A stretch of DNA of 64,000 bases from DTPU01 sp963827855 (GTDB taxonomy: Bacteria; Planctomycetota; Phycisphaerae; Sedimentisphaerales; Anaerobacaceae), in NCBI GenBank assembly GCA_963827855.1, contig CAWHBY010000002.1, positions 1,550,001 to 1,614,000 of the forward strand, written 5' to 3'. Under the pieces are notes generated by a model that was given only the letters and a program-made list of their open reading frames with translations, did no database searches and was not told where the DNA came from. Positions 51,313 to 60,285 of this stretch are shown here, in pieces (the stretch's first letter is position 1; each line of letters begins with the position of its first letter). The position numbers and the translations under genes were made by a program.

Positions 51313-51510
51313 CAAATTGGTCGGGGTTCCCCAAGCGTCGCTCACCGTGGCTCGGTTGGTCACCCATAGATCTCTGCCGCCGAACGCGCCCGGGCGATCG
51401 GACGTGAAGTAAAGCTCCAGACCGTCGGGCGAGATGAGCGGATCCCGGTCCCTGAAGCCGGTGTTGACCACGGGGCCCAGGTTTGTCGGGACGCCCCAGT
51501 CGTCCTGCAC
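51199..51510 (-). CDS. PD40 protein, N-terminal part (frameshifted, probably truncated)
   Basis: From the GTG at 51510 the frame reads VQDDWGVPTNLGPVVN, ISPDGLELYFTSDRPG and GGRDLWVTNRATVSDAWGTP, typical PD40 propeller blades, before the shift at about 51312. Homologous blades would normally be preceded by more blades and a signal peptide. Here the frame closes about 70 bp upstream, near the divergent sigma-factor gene. The gene may therefore be cut at its 5' end as well. Confidence 0.65.
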   Translation of the reverse strand: MQDDWGVPTNLGPVVNTGFRDRDPLISPDGLELYFTSDRPGAFGGRDLWVTNRATVSDAWGTPTNLARRSIVWRTNGTRPSHRMACCSSSRATAPAGVKAGAP

Positions 51511-51657
51511 GGATTCCTGAGGAATCCCAGGAATGCAGGCGCAATAGGCATTCGGCCCCCCGAAGCCTCCTTGCCGATGCAGTCACTCGGACGGTATGAT
51601 ACAGGTGAACCGGTTGGCGCTCGGCGACTGGCAGGTCGATCTGGAGGTCGTGGAGAA

Positions 51658-52425
51658 ATGGCGTACCGTGATCACACAGACATGGGGGGAGCAAGGGAGA
51701 CGTTTCTCACGACCCATTGGTCCCTCATCGAGGACATCCAGGAGCACGAAGACAAGGACCGGGCCTTGATTGGGCTACTCCTGGGACGATACTGGAAGCC
51801 GGTCTACTGCTATCTTCGCCGCAAGGGTTACGGCAATGAGCTTGCCAAGGACCTGACCCAGGGTTTCTTCCATGAGATTGTGCTCAACCGGTCCTTCGTC
51901 GAACGCGCGGATCAGTCGAAGGGTCGTTTTCGCGCCTTCCTGCTCCACGCCCTGAATCAGTACCTGGTGGACGAGCATCGCAAGGGAACCGCGCAGAAGC
52001 GCATCCCGGAGGCCAAGCTGGTCCCGCTGGACGCCAGCCGACCGCCCGTGCTGCCGCAGGAGGTGAGCGAGCTTGAGGCGGAGCAATGCTTCGACTATGC
52101 CTGGAAGGCGGACCTGCTGGATCGAGCCCTTTCTGAGTTGAAGCAGTGGTACGTCGGACGCGACATGGAGACGCATTGGCAGCTCTTTCGAGACCGCCTG
52201 GTACGCCCGAGCCTGGAGGGACTCGATGCCCCTTCGTTGAAGCATCTGTGCGAGCACTACAACGTAGAGGATGAGGCCAAGGCCTCCAACATGCTGGGCA
52301 CCGTCAAGAGGCAATTCCAGGCCATCCTGGTCAAACACGTCCGACAGACCGTCCTGTCCGGCGAGGCGGCGGAAGAGGAATTGGGCGAGATGTTCCGATT
52401 CCTGAAGAAGGAGACCAGGCCGTAA
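51658..52425 (+). CDS. ECF-type sigma factor of the planctomycete kinase-associated group
   Basis: This is a 255-residue protein with the start at 51658 behind GGAG. The N-terminal part has the sigma-2-like segment FLTTHWSLIEDIQEH, LLGRYWKPVYCYLRRKGY, LAKDLTQGFFHEIVL and RFRAFLLHALNQYLVDEHRK. The C-terminal part (LKHLCEHYNVEDEAKASNML, GTVKRQFQAILVKHVRQTV) is the sigma-4-like DNA-binding end. This subgroup regularly precedes PknB-WD40 kinases in planctomycetes, as here with a 20-bp gap. The kinase probably controls the sigma factor. Target promoters are unknown. Confidence 0.8.
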   Translation: MAYRDHTDMGGARETFLTTHWSLIEDIQEHEDKDRALIGLLLGRYWKPVYCYLRRKGYGNELAKDLTQGFFHEIVLNRSFVERADQSKGRFRAFLLHALNQYLVDEHRKGTAQKRIPEAKLVPLDASRPPVLPQEVSELEAEQCFDYAWKADLLDRALSELKQWYVGRDMETHWQLFRDRLVRPSLEGLDAPSLKHLCEHYNVEDEAKASNMLGTVKRQFQAILVKHVRQTVLSGEAAEEELGEMFRFLKKETRP

Positions 52426-52445
52426 CCCTCTCTTACGGATAGGGG

Positions 52446-53774
52446 ATGCAGATGAGAGATGACGATACGATCTTCGGCGCCGCACCGGATAGGCTCGACC
52501 GGCTCGTGTTCGAGGCGTGGCAGCATCCTGAGCCAGACCAAGAGGCTCGGCCCACGGTCCCTGCCTGCACGTTTCTGGAGCAGCCTGGCGCACGCATCGG
52601 GCGGTATAGACTGCTCAGCATCCTCGGCGAGGGCGGCATGGGAATCGTGTACCTGGCGGAGCAGGAGCGGCCGGTGAAACGACAGGTCGCGCTGAAGGTC
52701 ATCAAACCCGGAATGGACTCAAAAAGCGTGCTCGCCCGCTTCGAGGCCGAGCAGCAGGCGCTGGCCCTGATGGAGCACCCGAACATCGCCCGCGTCTACG
52801 ATGCAGGACTGGCCCCCAGCGGAAGACCGTACTTCGTGATGGAGCACGTCCGAGGCGTCCCCATCACCGAACACTGCGACAAGTACAAGCTGACGATCGA
52901 GGAGCGGCTGCGGCTGTTCCTGCACGTCTGCGAGGCCGTCCAGCATGCCCATCAGAAGGGGATCATCCATCGCGACCTCAAACCGTCCAACATCCTCGTC
53001 GTGATCCGGGACGAGGAGATCATCCCCAAGGTCATCGACTTCGGGGTCGCGCGCGCCGTCAGCCAGCCCTTGACCGAGCGGACCCTGTATACCGAGCAGG
53101 GGCAACTGATCGGGACACCCGAGTACATGAGTCCCGAGCAGGCGGACCTGAGCAATCAGGACGTGGATACGCGCACGGATGTCTACTCTCTCGGCATCGT
53201 GCTCTATGAATTGCTCACCGGTGTGTTGCCGTTTGACCCCAAAGCGCTTCGCGATGGGGGCATTGACCACATCCGTAAGATCATCTGTGAGGAGGATCCG
53301 AAGACCCCGAGCACGCAATTGAGCAAGACTTCGGTGGAGGAATCGACCGAGTCCGCTCGACGGCGACAAACGGATCTTCGGACCCTGCGGCGCAGACTCC
53401 AGGGCGACCTGGATTGGATCACACTCAAGGCCTTGGACAAGGACCGGATGCGGCGGTATCAGACGGCGCATGCCTTGGCGGAGGATATTGAGCGGCACCT
53501 GAACAATGAGGCGGTTCTGGCGGGACGACCCGGCACGCTGTATCGCTTCCAGAAGCTGGTCCACCGGAACAGGGGAGTCTTTGCCGCCGCCGCAGTGGTG
53601 GCAGCGGTGCTCGTGCTGGGAGCGTCAGTGAGCAGTTGGCAGGCGGTTCGGGCGACTCAGGCGCGGCGAGCGGAGAGTCGCCAGCGAGAGCAGGCTCAGG
53701 CCAACGAAATGACCGCGCCAAATCGCCTATGCCTCCGACATGAGCCTCGCGCAACAAGCCCTGGCGGTCAATGA
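52446..53774 (+). CDS. PknB-type Ser/Thr kinase, N-terminal part of a kinase-WD40 receptor (frameshifted)
   Basis: The start is at 52446 or, better spaced from AGGGG, at 52452. The kinase domain (about residues 55-330) is intact: RLLSILGEGGMGIVYLAEQE, VALKVIKPG (Lys), HRDLKPSNILVV, VIDFGVARA and GTPEYMSPEQADL. A transmembrane helix (VFAAAAVVAAVLVLGASV) follows at about 375-395 and then a coiled linker with Arg/Gln-rich repeats. The frame is lost at about 53715; removing one G there joins it to the WD40 part (TRQIAYASDMSLAQQA). It would phosphorylate Ser/Thr in response to a periplasmic signal read by the WD40 domain. Confidence 0.85.
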   Translation: MQMRDDDTIFGAAPDRLDRLVFEAWQHPEPDQEARPTVPACTFLEQPGARIGRYRLLSILGEGGMGIVYLAEQERPVKRQVALKVIKPGMDSKSVLARFEAEQQALALMEHPNIARVYDAGLAPSGRPYFVMEHVRGVPITEHCDKYKLTIEERLRLFLHVCEAVQHAHQKGIIHRDLKPSNILVVIRDEEIIPKVIDFGVARAVSQPLTERTLYTEQGQLIGTPEYMSPEQADLSNQDVDTRTDVYSLGIVLYELLTGVLPFDPKALRDGGIDHIRKIICEEDPKTPSTQLSKTSVEESTESARRRQTDLRTLRRRLQGDLDWITLKALDKDRMRRYQTAHALAEDIERHLNNEAVLAGRPGTLYRFQKLVHRNRGVFAAAAVVAAVLVLGASVSSWQAVRATQARRAESRQREQAQANEMTAPNRLCLRHEPRATSPGGQ

Positions 53775-54804
53775 CCTGGGCCGCGCCCGGCGGCTGCTGG
53801 AGGCCCATCGACCGCGCCCGGGCCAGGCCGATCTGCGTGGTTGGGAGTGGCGCTACCTGTGGCAGGAGTGCCGCAGCGATGCGATCGGCGAGTTCTGTCG
53901 CTACCCAGCCTTGGCCCACTCGCTGGCCTACTCTCCTGATGGCAAGACACTCGCCGTGGCTGGGTGCGGGGAAACGCGGGAATTCGTCGATATCTGGGAT
54001 GTGGCAGGCCGTCGGCGAATTGCGAGCCTGGTGCCGAACGAAGGCTTCGTAGTGGCCTTCTCACCTCAGGGCAATCTGCTGGCGGCAGGCGTCGGCAGCC
54101 AAGTCCGACTCTGGCGGACCGACACCTGGGATCTCGTCCGTCAGCTTGCCCTTGACGATCGGGTGCATGTCCTCAGATTCTCGCGTGACGGGACCCGGCT
54201 GGCCAGCCTGAGCCGTCCAGGCGAAGCCGTCGTGTGGGCGGTGGACCAAGGGACCGTAGTTCGTCGGATTCCCGGCTTATCGCTTGAGAATTTGGGCACA
54301 CACACAGGCGGGCTGGATTTTTCGCCTGACGGCAAGGTCCTGGCCATCGGTGACGGCGCACGTCGCCTGCAGGCAGTTGACCTCGCCACAGGGGATAGGG
54401 TTTTCGACATCCCGGACGCGCATCCAGAACCCATCAGCGTCGTGGCTTGGTCGCCGAACGGGTCGGTCATTGCCAGTGGCAGCGGCTACACAAGCGGCAC
54501 CATCCGACTTTCGGATGCCGCCTCGGGGAGACGGCTGAGTCCCCTCGAGGGGCACACTTCCTGGATTTGCCAGCTCGCCTTCTCGAACGACGGCCTGCGC
54601 CTGTATTCGGCCAGTGCCGACCAGACCATCCGCCTCTGGGACGTGGAGCAGGGAAGATGTCTGGCCACCCTTCGAGGCAGCCGGGATGAGGTCTATGGAC
54701 TGGCGATTTCACCCGATGGCGCGACGCTGGCCAGCGCGTGCAAGGACGGAGTCGTCTCCTTCTGGAATGCCCGCCCCGGCACGAAGAACAACGGCCCAGA
54801 CTGA
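53740..54804 (+). CDS. WD40 domain of the kinase-WD40 receptor, first part (frameshifted)
   Basis: Homology starts before the ATG, at RQIAYASDMSLAQQALAVND, and continues with RRLLEAHRPRPGQADLRGWE and LWQECRSDAIGEF, the fixed linker of planctomycete kinase-WD40 proteins. At least six WD40 blades follow (SPDGKTLAVAG, GLDFSPDGKVLAIGDG, LYSASADQTIRLWDVEQGR, DGATLASACKDGVVSFWNAR). The frame ends at 54804 after a shift at about 54775-54800, and the propeller continues at 54738-55727. The first shift is +1 and the second returns to the kinase frame. Confidence 0.78.
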   Translation: MSLAQQALAVNDLGRARRLLEAHRPRPGQADLRGWEWRYLWQECRSDAIGEFCRYPALAHSLAYSPDGKTLAVAGCGETREFVDIWDVAGRRRIASLVPNEGFVVAFSPQGNLLAAGVGSQVRLWRTDTWDLVRQLALDDRVHVLRFSRDGTRLASLSRPGEAVVWAVDQGTVVRRIPGLSLENLGTHTGGLDFSPDGKVLAIGDGARRLQAVDLATGDRVFDIPDAHPEPISVVAWSPNGSVIASGSGYTSGTIRLSDAASGRRLSPLEGHTSWICQLAFSNDGLRLYSASADQTIRLWDVEQGRCLATLRGSRDEVYGLAISPDGATLASACKDGVVSFWNARPGTKNNGPD

Positions 54805-55727
54805 TCTCGCTGGGCGCATGGGCCTTCCCCGCCTTCGCTCCGGACAGCCGGGTCTTGGCGATGCCGATCGGCGGGACCGTCCGGGTGTTCGATATGGCAG
54901 CGGCAAAGGAGATGGAGCAGCTCCCTGCGTTGGGTACGGACGTCCAGTGGATCTTCTATTCGCCGGACGGGACGCTGTTGGTCAGCGGGGGTAGCGGTGG
55001 GAAGATGCGCGTGTGGTCGTTTGCTGAGCACCGCCTGGTGCGGGAGTTGGGCGACCCCAATGCTCCGATTCACCCAGTCGGCTTCCGCGCAGACGGCAGG
55101 CGGCTCCTCTCTCTGGACCCGCAGGGGAGAGGAGTCTTGTGGGACACCCAGACGTGGCAACCGGCCCGGACTTTTGTGCTGAAGTGGGAATCTCTCGCGA
55201 AGGCTGCCAAGGTCTCCCCGGACGGTCGGCTCCTGGCCGTCGGCACCGCGGCAGGCTCCGTGTATTGGCTGGACGCCGAGACTGGACAACTCCTGGCGAC
55301 GAGGACCGAAGTCCACCACAGGCTCGTGTCTGGTGTCGACTTCTCCAGTGACAGCACGCGGGCCGCCGGTGTCTCGGAGGACGGCACGGTGGCCATCTGG
55401 GACACCTCTTCGCTGCAACCGCTGATCCCTCCCTTCAGAGGTCACATCCTCGGCGCGCATGCGGTGGCCTTCTCCGCCGACGGCCGGCGTCTGGCCACAG
55501 GAAGCAACGGCCGTGAGGCGGTCAAGCTCTGGGATATGTCCACCTACCGCGAGCTGGTGGCACTCTCCGGACAAGGTTCCATGTTCAAGTTCGTCGCCTT
55601 CTCTCCGGATGGCCGGTGGCTGGCTGCCTGCAGTTGGGGAGGCCAGCTCCACCTCTGGCGTGCCCCATCGTGGGAGGAGATCGAAACCGCGGAGAAGCAG
55701 GAAGGTTCGCATGGGCCAGAACGATGA
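54738..55727 (+). CDS. WD40 domain of the kinase-WD40 receptor, C-terminal part (frameshifted)
   Basis: After a shadow of about 20 codons, true sequence begins near LISLGAWAFPAFAPDSRVL. Further blades follow: VQWIFYSPDGTLLVSGGSGG, AAKVSPDGRLLAVGTAAGSV, VDFSSDSTRAAGVSEDGTVA, AVAFSADGRRLATGSNGRE and VAFSPDGRWLAACSWGGQLH. It ends KQEGSHGPER. It is the same frame as the kinase part, so the whole gene would be about 1093 residues with two compensating single-base shifts. It is not likely to be translated alone. Confidence 0.75.
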   Translation: MQGRSRLLLECPPRHEEQRPRLISLGAWAFPAFAPDSRVLAMPIGGTVRVFDMAAAKEMEQLPALGTDVQWIFYSPDGTLLVSGGSGGKMRVWSFAEHRLVRELGDPNAPIHPVGFRADGRRLLSLDPQGRGVLWDTQTWQPARTFVLKWESLAKAAKVSPDGRLLAVGTAAGSVYWLDAETGQLLATRTEVHHRLVSGVDFSSDSTRAAGVSEDGTVAIWDTSSLQPLIPPFRGHILGAHAVAFSADGRRLATGSNGREAVKLWDMSTYRELVALSGQGSMFKFVAFSPDGRWLAACSWGGQLHLWRAPSWEEIETAEKQEGSHGPER

Positions 55728-56158
55728 CCCTATCAATCGCAAAGAAGCCACTCTTCTATGCGGCAATAGTACAACAAGTCCGGATCGCCTCTATCAAGCC
55801 CCCCATCAGTCCGCCATAGACCCGTTCAGCCACTGGATCTGGCCCAAGAAGAAGGCCCCAGCCTCAATTGACCTCCAAGACAACCGAGCCTATGGCGCGG
55901 TCGTGTCGCTTCCTCTCCCTCTTGGCCCCCGACGGGGGATAGCGTTTCTGTACATGACTCCAACCTCGCTTGGATCATTTGCAGAATCCATCTCGTCGAC
56001 ATAGGCCTTCATCCTGGCCAGTCTGCACTTGAAGGCATTGTACAAGCCATCGGATGTCTCTCTCAGCGTCCGTTTGGAACTCGTGTGTGGGTTGACCGAC
56101 GTTGCGTGATCTACCTGCTTGATCACCTGGCTCGGTATGGAGTCTGCCCCTGACAAGG
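55728..56158. other. Intergenic stretch without a convincing gene
   Basis: This is 430 bp between the convergent kinase-WD40 and AlgJ-like genes. CCCCC-GAC-GGGGG near 55925 is a short hairpin that might help termination. No family features are seen in the short open frames of either strand. Confidence 0.4.
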
Positions 56159-57298
56159 CTAAGGCAGTGTGATCGTCTGCCAACCTTCAGTTCCGAAGCG
56201 GATGTCTCGCTCCACGAACTCCCACACAACCATCTTCTTGCCAGCGAGCAAACCAGCCTTGCGGGCCAGCTCCTGGCGGACCAGGGTGGAGGCCCCGCCG
56301 TCGTTGACAATGGAAGCCACAGGAAGGGCCAGCTCGTGCGACAGATGGGCAAGGAAACCCGCGGTGCCCGGCTCATCGCGCTCGTAGATCCGAAGGAAGC
56401 TGTCCCCCAAGACGAGCACCGGCGATGCCGGATCATCCTTGTAGGGACGGCCTGTGTCGCCCTCCACGACCTGCGTACAGTCCAATGCCTCGGGCTCGTA
56501 GGTATCGGCAATCTGTCGGACCTGGGCCATCTGGATGATGTCCCCGTGCCGGCGCACGGTGACGGGCCGGAGTTCGTATCGTGAGGTCCCCTTCTGGACG
56601 AGTCCAGAATCCATGATCCTCCGGGCCACCACCCTGGCAGCCAGCTCTGCACCCCTGGGCGACCAGTGGCTGTCCTGGGCGAGGTAGAAGTGCCGATCCC
56701 CTTCACCCTCTCCTACGCGGGCCTGCGAAAAGGCCTCAAAGAGGTTCACAACATCGATGCCCGCCTGTCGAAGGCCGGCGATCACGTCAAGGGTCTTGCC
56801 GTTGACGGGCCGTCCCCCGCTTGATATCCGCGCACAGAGCATGTCCGGGTATACGCTGGCCTTGTTCGGGGCAATGACGACCATCAGTCGAATGCCGCGA
56901 TGGGCCAGTTGGTCACGGAAGGACAGCACCGCAGGAAACAGGCCCTCATCACGGTCGCCCGGCCCCACCTGCCAGGGCTCGACAAGGTACTGCACCGCCG
57001 GCTTGTAGAAAAGCCACCCGTCCCGTCCGGCCAGGGCCTTCTCGCCCAGGTCCCCCATTGCCCGGAAGCGCGCAAGCTGGACATAGGGTCGTACCTGCTG
57101 GGACAGCCAGCAACGACTCTCGATGTCTTGCTCGAACGCCCGAAGCCTGTCCTTCGTGGGCCGCTCCAGAAACAGCTCCACGATCTGCGGCCGGTCACCG
57201 CGCCTGGCCTCCACGATCACCTGCGTGATGCAGACACTGCACGCCGCAGCGGCAAAGCCCGCGACCAGGAGAACCGCTTTCGCGTTGAGGGTTTGCAT
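56159..57298 (-). CDS. AlgJ/AlgX-like SGNH O-acetyltransferase
   Basis: This is a 379-residue protein with an N-terminal signal or anchor helix (VLLVAGFAAAACSVCITQVI). The ALGX/ALGJ SGNH-like domain has LAGRDGWLFYKPAV, FRDQLAHRGIRLMVVIAPNK, the Asp-x-His pair in YLAQDSHWSPRGAELAA and the nucleophile Ser in VLVLGDSFLRIYE. In alginate or cellulose acetylation such proteins place acetyl groups on the polymer in the periplasm. The MBOAT partner is encoded 10 bp upstream. The polymer here is unknown. Confidence 0.85.
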   Translation of the reverse strand: MQTLNAKAVLLVAGFAAAACSVCITQVIVEARRGDRPQIVELFLERPTKDRLRAFEQDIESRCWLSQQVRPYVQLARFRAMGDLGEKALAGRDGWLFYKPAVQYLVEPWQVGPGDRDEGLFPAVLSFRDQLAHRGIRLMVVIAPNKASVYPDMLCARISSGGRPVNGKTLDVIAGLRQAGIDVVNLFEAFSQARVGEGEGDRHFYLAQDSHWSPRGAELAARVVARRIMDSGLVQKGTSRYELRPVTVRRHGDIIQMAQVRQIADTYEPEALDCTQVVEGDTGRPYKDDPASPVLVLGDSFLRIYERDEPGTAGFLAHLSHELALPVASIVNDGGASTLVRQELARKAGLLAGKKMVVWEFVERDIRFGTEGWQTITLP

Positions 57299-57308
57299 GA
57301 ATGCCGTC

Positions 57309-58745
57309 CTAGAACTGGAAATACAGGAACGTCTTGAATGACTGGGCGAACAAGGAAGCCCCAGACGCGCAGAACAGAGATAGCAGGACCCCGACCTTCG
57401 CCCAGGTCAGGGTCCTGATCCAATCGAAACCTTGTCTGCCCTGGAACACCATCAGGGCAGATACGCCCATCAGGATCAACGGTCCGCGTCCATAGATCTC
57501 TGCGCCCAACAGGACGGAGCCGCCCTGTGCAGGGACACCGGAAAACATCAGTCCAAGCCACCGCACTGCATCGGCCAGGTTGTCTGCGCGGAATACCACC
57601 CAGCCCACCACCAACAGCGCGAATGTCCCAGCCACGCGGCCCGCGCGCGGCAAGGCCTCATACAGGGTCTTCCTGCCCAGCAACCGCTCCAGGACGAGGA
57701 GCAGGCCGTGGTAGGTCCCCCACAGGACGAATGTCCAGTTCGCACCGTGCCACAGACCGCACAGGAGGAAGACGACCGCCAGGTTGACGTAGGTTCGCAT
57801 GGGACCTTTGCGGTTGCCGCCCAACGGGAGATAGAGATAGTCCCTGAACCAGCTTGAGAGCGATATATGCCATCTCCTCCAGAAATCCGTGATGCTGTCC
57901 GCCAGGTACGGAGCATTGAAGTTCCGCGCACACTCGAACCCCAGCATGAGCCCAACACCGATGGCCATCTCGGAGTAGGCGGAGAAGTCGAGATACAGCC
58001 CGAAGGTATACGCCACGGCTCCATACCAGACATCCAGCGTGCCCGGCGCCTCTGCCGCAAACACGGCACCCGCCACCCTTGTCACGGAGTCCGCCAGGAG
58101 GACCTTCTTGGCAAACCCAATGATGAACAAGGCCACTCCCTGGGAGAACCCCTCCAGGCTGCGCCTGCGCCCTCGAACCTGGTCCGCGAACGAGGGGACC
58201 GGCTCTGACTTGGCGTCAAGAGTACCGTACCGCTGGATCGGCCCTGACAGCAACTGCGGGAAGAACGCGAGGTACAGGGCAAGGTCCAGGATGGACTTCG
58301 CCGGCGACCCGCCGCGGTACACGTCCACCACGTGACTGATCGCCCTGAAGGTGAGGAAGGACAGCCCCACTGGCAGCACCACGTGCAGCAGGGGCAGGGT
58401 CCCGAGTCCGAGGGCCTCCAGGCACGGATTGAGGTTGCTCTGCAGGAATGCAGAGTACTTGAAGAAACCCAGGATACCTACATCCACGCCCACGCAGAAT
58501 GCCATCCATACCCGCTTGCCGCGCGTGTCCCCACAGGCCGCCACCGCGAGTGACACGACGTGATGGAATACGATCACCCCAGACAACAGGGCGACAAACC
58601 AGAGACTGAGCCACGCGTAGAAGGCGCCGCTCGCCACGAGCAGGAGCAGGTTCTGCGGCGCGTTCGATCGCCGGGCAAGAAGGGTGTAGAGAAGCAGCAG
58701 TCCAGGCAGGAAGTAGAAAACGAAGATGGGCGATGTGAAACTCAT
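57309..58745 (-). CDS. MBOAT-family membrane O-acyltransferase (AlgI-like)
   Basis: This is a 478-residue membrane protein with about ten helices. The N terminus FTSPIFVFYFLPGLLLLYTL is typical of AlgI/DltB. The MBOAT core shows SGPIQRYGTL, FWRRWHISLSSWFRDYLYLP with LGGNRKG, and the catalytic His in GLWHGANWTFVLWGTYHGL. It passes acyl (probably acetyl) groups across the inner membrane to the AlgJ-like partner. It lies between a small lipoprotein gene (6 bp) and algJ (10 bp) in a four-gene operon. Confidence 0.92.
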   Translation of the reverse strand: MSFTSPIFVFYFLPGLLLLYTLLARRSNAPQNLLLLVASGAFYAWLSLWFVALLSGVIVFHHVVSLAVAACGDTRGKRVWMAFCVGVDVGILGFFKYSAFLQSNLNPCLEALGLGTLPLLHVVLPVGLSFLTFRAISHVVDVYRGGSPAKSILDLALYLAFFPQLLSGPIQRYGTLDAKSEPVPSFADQVRGRRRSLEGFSQGVALFIIGFAKKVLLADSVTRVAGAVFAAEAPGTLDVWYGAVAYTFGLYLDFSAYSEMAIGVGLMLGFECARNFNAPYLADSITDFWRRWHISLSSWFRDYLYLPLGGNRKGPMRTYVNLAVVFLLCGLWHGANWTFVLWGTYHGLLLVLERLLGRKTLYEALPRAGRVAGTFALLVVGWVVFRADNLADAVRWLGLMFSGVPAQGGSVLLGAEIYGRGPLILMGVSALMVFQGRQGFDWIRTLTWAKVGVLLSLFCASGASLFAQSFKTFLYFQF

Positions 58746-58751
58746 CGACGG

Positions 58752-59213
58752 CTATCTCGCAACGCGGTTTGTCCACACAGCCCAGTAGAGGGGATCCTCG
58801 ATCTGGCCGAAGTACTTGTTGATGATCCCGCCCATGTAGTAGTCGTCAATCGGCACCTCCATCGCCAACCGGTGGATGTCCCCCACGCGGAAGGTCTTCA
58901 GGTTCCCCCCGATCTGCTGCACCCTGGCGTCGGCCACGCTATCCCTCGGCTTGCCGGGATTGTAGTGGCCTACGTAGATCGTGTCGGCCGCAACCTTGCC
59001 TCGCAGAACCTGCAGGACCTTGTACTTCATGATATGCGCATAGTCGTAGAGAGGATCGTTGATCAGGTCCCCTCGGATCTCGACGAGCTCCGCTATGACC
59101 TCGACGCTGCCGAGTGTCGTCACCCTGGAATCCGTGCCGGTGTCGGCCTTCTTTGCGCACGACACCGCCGCCAACGCGCACAGGGACAAGGCCGCGAGGA
59201 GAGCCGTTTTCAT
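58752..59213 (-). CDS. Small hypothetical lipoprotein
   Basis: This is a 153-residue protein with a lipobox (LCALAAVSC, Cys19). The mature part (VEVIAELVEIRGDLINDPLY, KVLQVLRGKVAADTIYVGHY) is like small planctomycete lipoproteins of beta-rich type that I cannot assign to a function. It overlaps the PD40 gene by 4 bp and precedes the MBOAT gene, so it is probably part of the same envelope or acetylation system. Confidence 0.72.
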   Translation of the reverse strand: MKTALLAALSLCALAAVSCAKKADTGTDSRVTTLGSVEVIAELVEIRGDLINDPLYDYAHIMKYKVLQVLRGKVAADTIYVGHYNPGKPRDSVADARVQQIGGNLKTFRVGDIHRLAMEVPIDDYYMGGIINKYFGQIEDPLYWAVWTNRVAR

Positions 59214-60253
59214 CGTTGTACCTCTATCTCAGCATACGTCCAGTGTGGCTCCCAGCCTTCGGCAAGCCGGAGCACCGGGGCATCCTTGGCCTCCGGGTGA
59301 ACCTTGCGGAGGTCCTTGCTCGGGCCGGCGATCACCGGGGCGTCGTCCATGCGCATGACACAGATGGGTGCGCCCGATCGCTCTGAGCCGCCGCCATCCT
59401 CGGGGCAGCGGGTGAAAAGCACGTACTTGGCATCCGGGGATAGAGCTCCGCCGTAGATGTGGAACCCATCCTCGCCATAGATCATCCTGGCGTCCTGACC
59501 CTCTCCGCCGCTGGACCAGAGCTGGGTGAAGCCGCAGCCGTTGTTGCCGGGCTGATCGGCCGGCCTGGAGGGGTAGATGACGCGCTTTGAATCCGGGAAC
59601 CAATCCGGCGTGCAGCTCTGAAACTCGTGCACGACGTTCAGCTCGCCGGTCTCGGCGTTCATACGAACGATCGTCCACATCATCCTGGCGTTGGCCACTC
59701 CGCAGAACCACCGTCCGTCCGACGACCAAAAGAGCTGCTGGTAGATGCCCTTTCGGGGAAGTTCCCGGGAGACCTTCTTGGTGGCGAGGTCTACGATCTG
59801 GATCGTCTTCTGGGTGAGGCACGCAATCTGCTTGCCGTCAGGAGACCAGGAAGCCCAGGGGTATTCCCTGTCGCGGCCGATCACCTCGGGATTGGAGCCG
59901 CTGGCGTCAGCCATGACCAGTTGTCCCTGAAACCCCCAGAGGTCGTGGTCAATGGTGCTGCCCTTGGCGAAACGACGATAGAGCAGCCTCTTGCCATCGG
60001 GAGAGAACCGGGGTCCCCCTTCTTCGTAGTCGGACGTGTTCGTGATGTTCCGGCGTCCGGACCCGTCGGGGCGCATGAGGAAGAGGTCCCATGTCCCGCT
60101 CCCCGGGCTTCGAGAGGCATACACAATCCAGCCCTTGCCACCCACCTCCTTGGCAAGCTGGGTGATCCTGTCGTCAGCGGGTGCGGCCAGGGCGGCCGAA
60201 GTGGCGAGGAGGCAGGCCACAGCCAGCACTCGCAGTGTCTGTCTTGCCACCAT
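59210..60253 (-). CDS. Secreted TolB-like PD40 beta-propeller protein
   Basis: This is a 347-residue protein with a signal peptide (VLAVACLLATSAALA). The propeller blades are visible as WIVYASRSPGSGTWDLFLMR, GGPRFSPDGKRLLYRRF, PWASWSPDGKQIACLTQ, LFWSSDGRWFCG, TPDWFPDSKRVIYPSRP and GGALSPDAKYVLFTRCPEDG. It is probably a periplasmic binding or scaffold protein. It is the first gene of the operon with the lipoprotein (ATGA overlap), MBOAT and AlgJ-like genes. No catalytic site is seen. Confidence 0.8.
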   Translation of the reverse strand: MVARQTLRVLAVACLLATSAALAAPADDRITQLAKEVGGKGWIVYASRSPGSGTWDLFLMRPDGSGRRNITNTSDYEEGGPRFSPDGKRLLYRRFAKGSTIDHDLWGFQGQLVMADASGSNPEVIGRDREYPWASWSPDGKQIACLTQKTIQIVDLATKKVSRELPRKGIYQQLFWSSDGRWFCGVANARMMWTIVRMNAETGELNVVHEFQSCTPDWFPDSKRVIYPSRPADQPGNNGCGFTQLWSSGGEGQDARMIYGEDGFHIYGGALSPDAKYVLFTRCPEDGGGSERSGAPICVMRMDDAPVIAGPSKDLRKVHPEAKDAPVLRLAEGWEPHWTYAEIEVQR

Positions 60254-60285
60254 GTGGAGACTCCTTTGTGCGCTACGGGTCCTAT

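Noticed and set aside
52446..55727. Kinase and two WD40 frames as three separate genes
   Set aside because: The linker and blades of the usual kinase-WD40 protein continue across both breaks without gap; single-base shifts explain them better.
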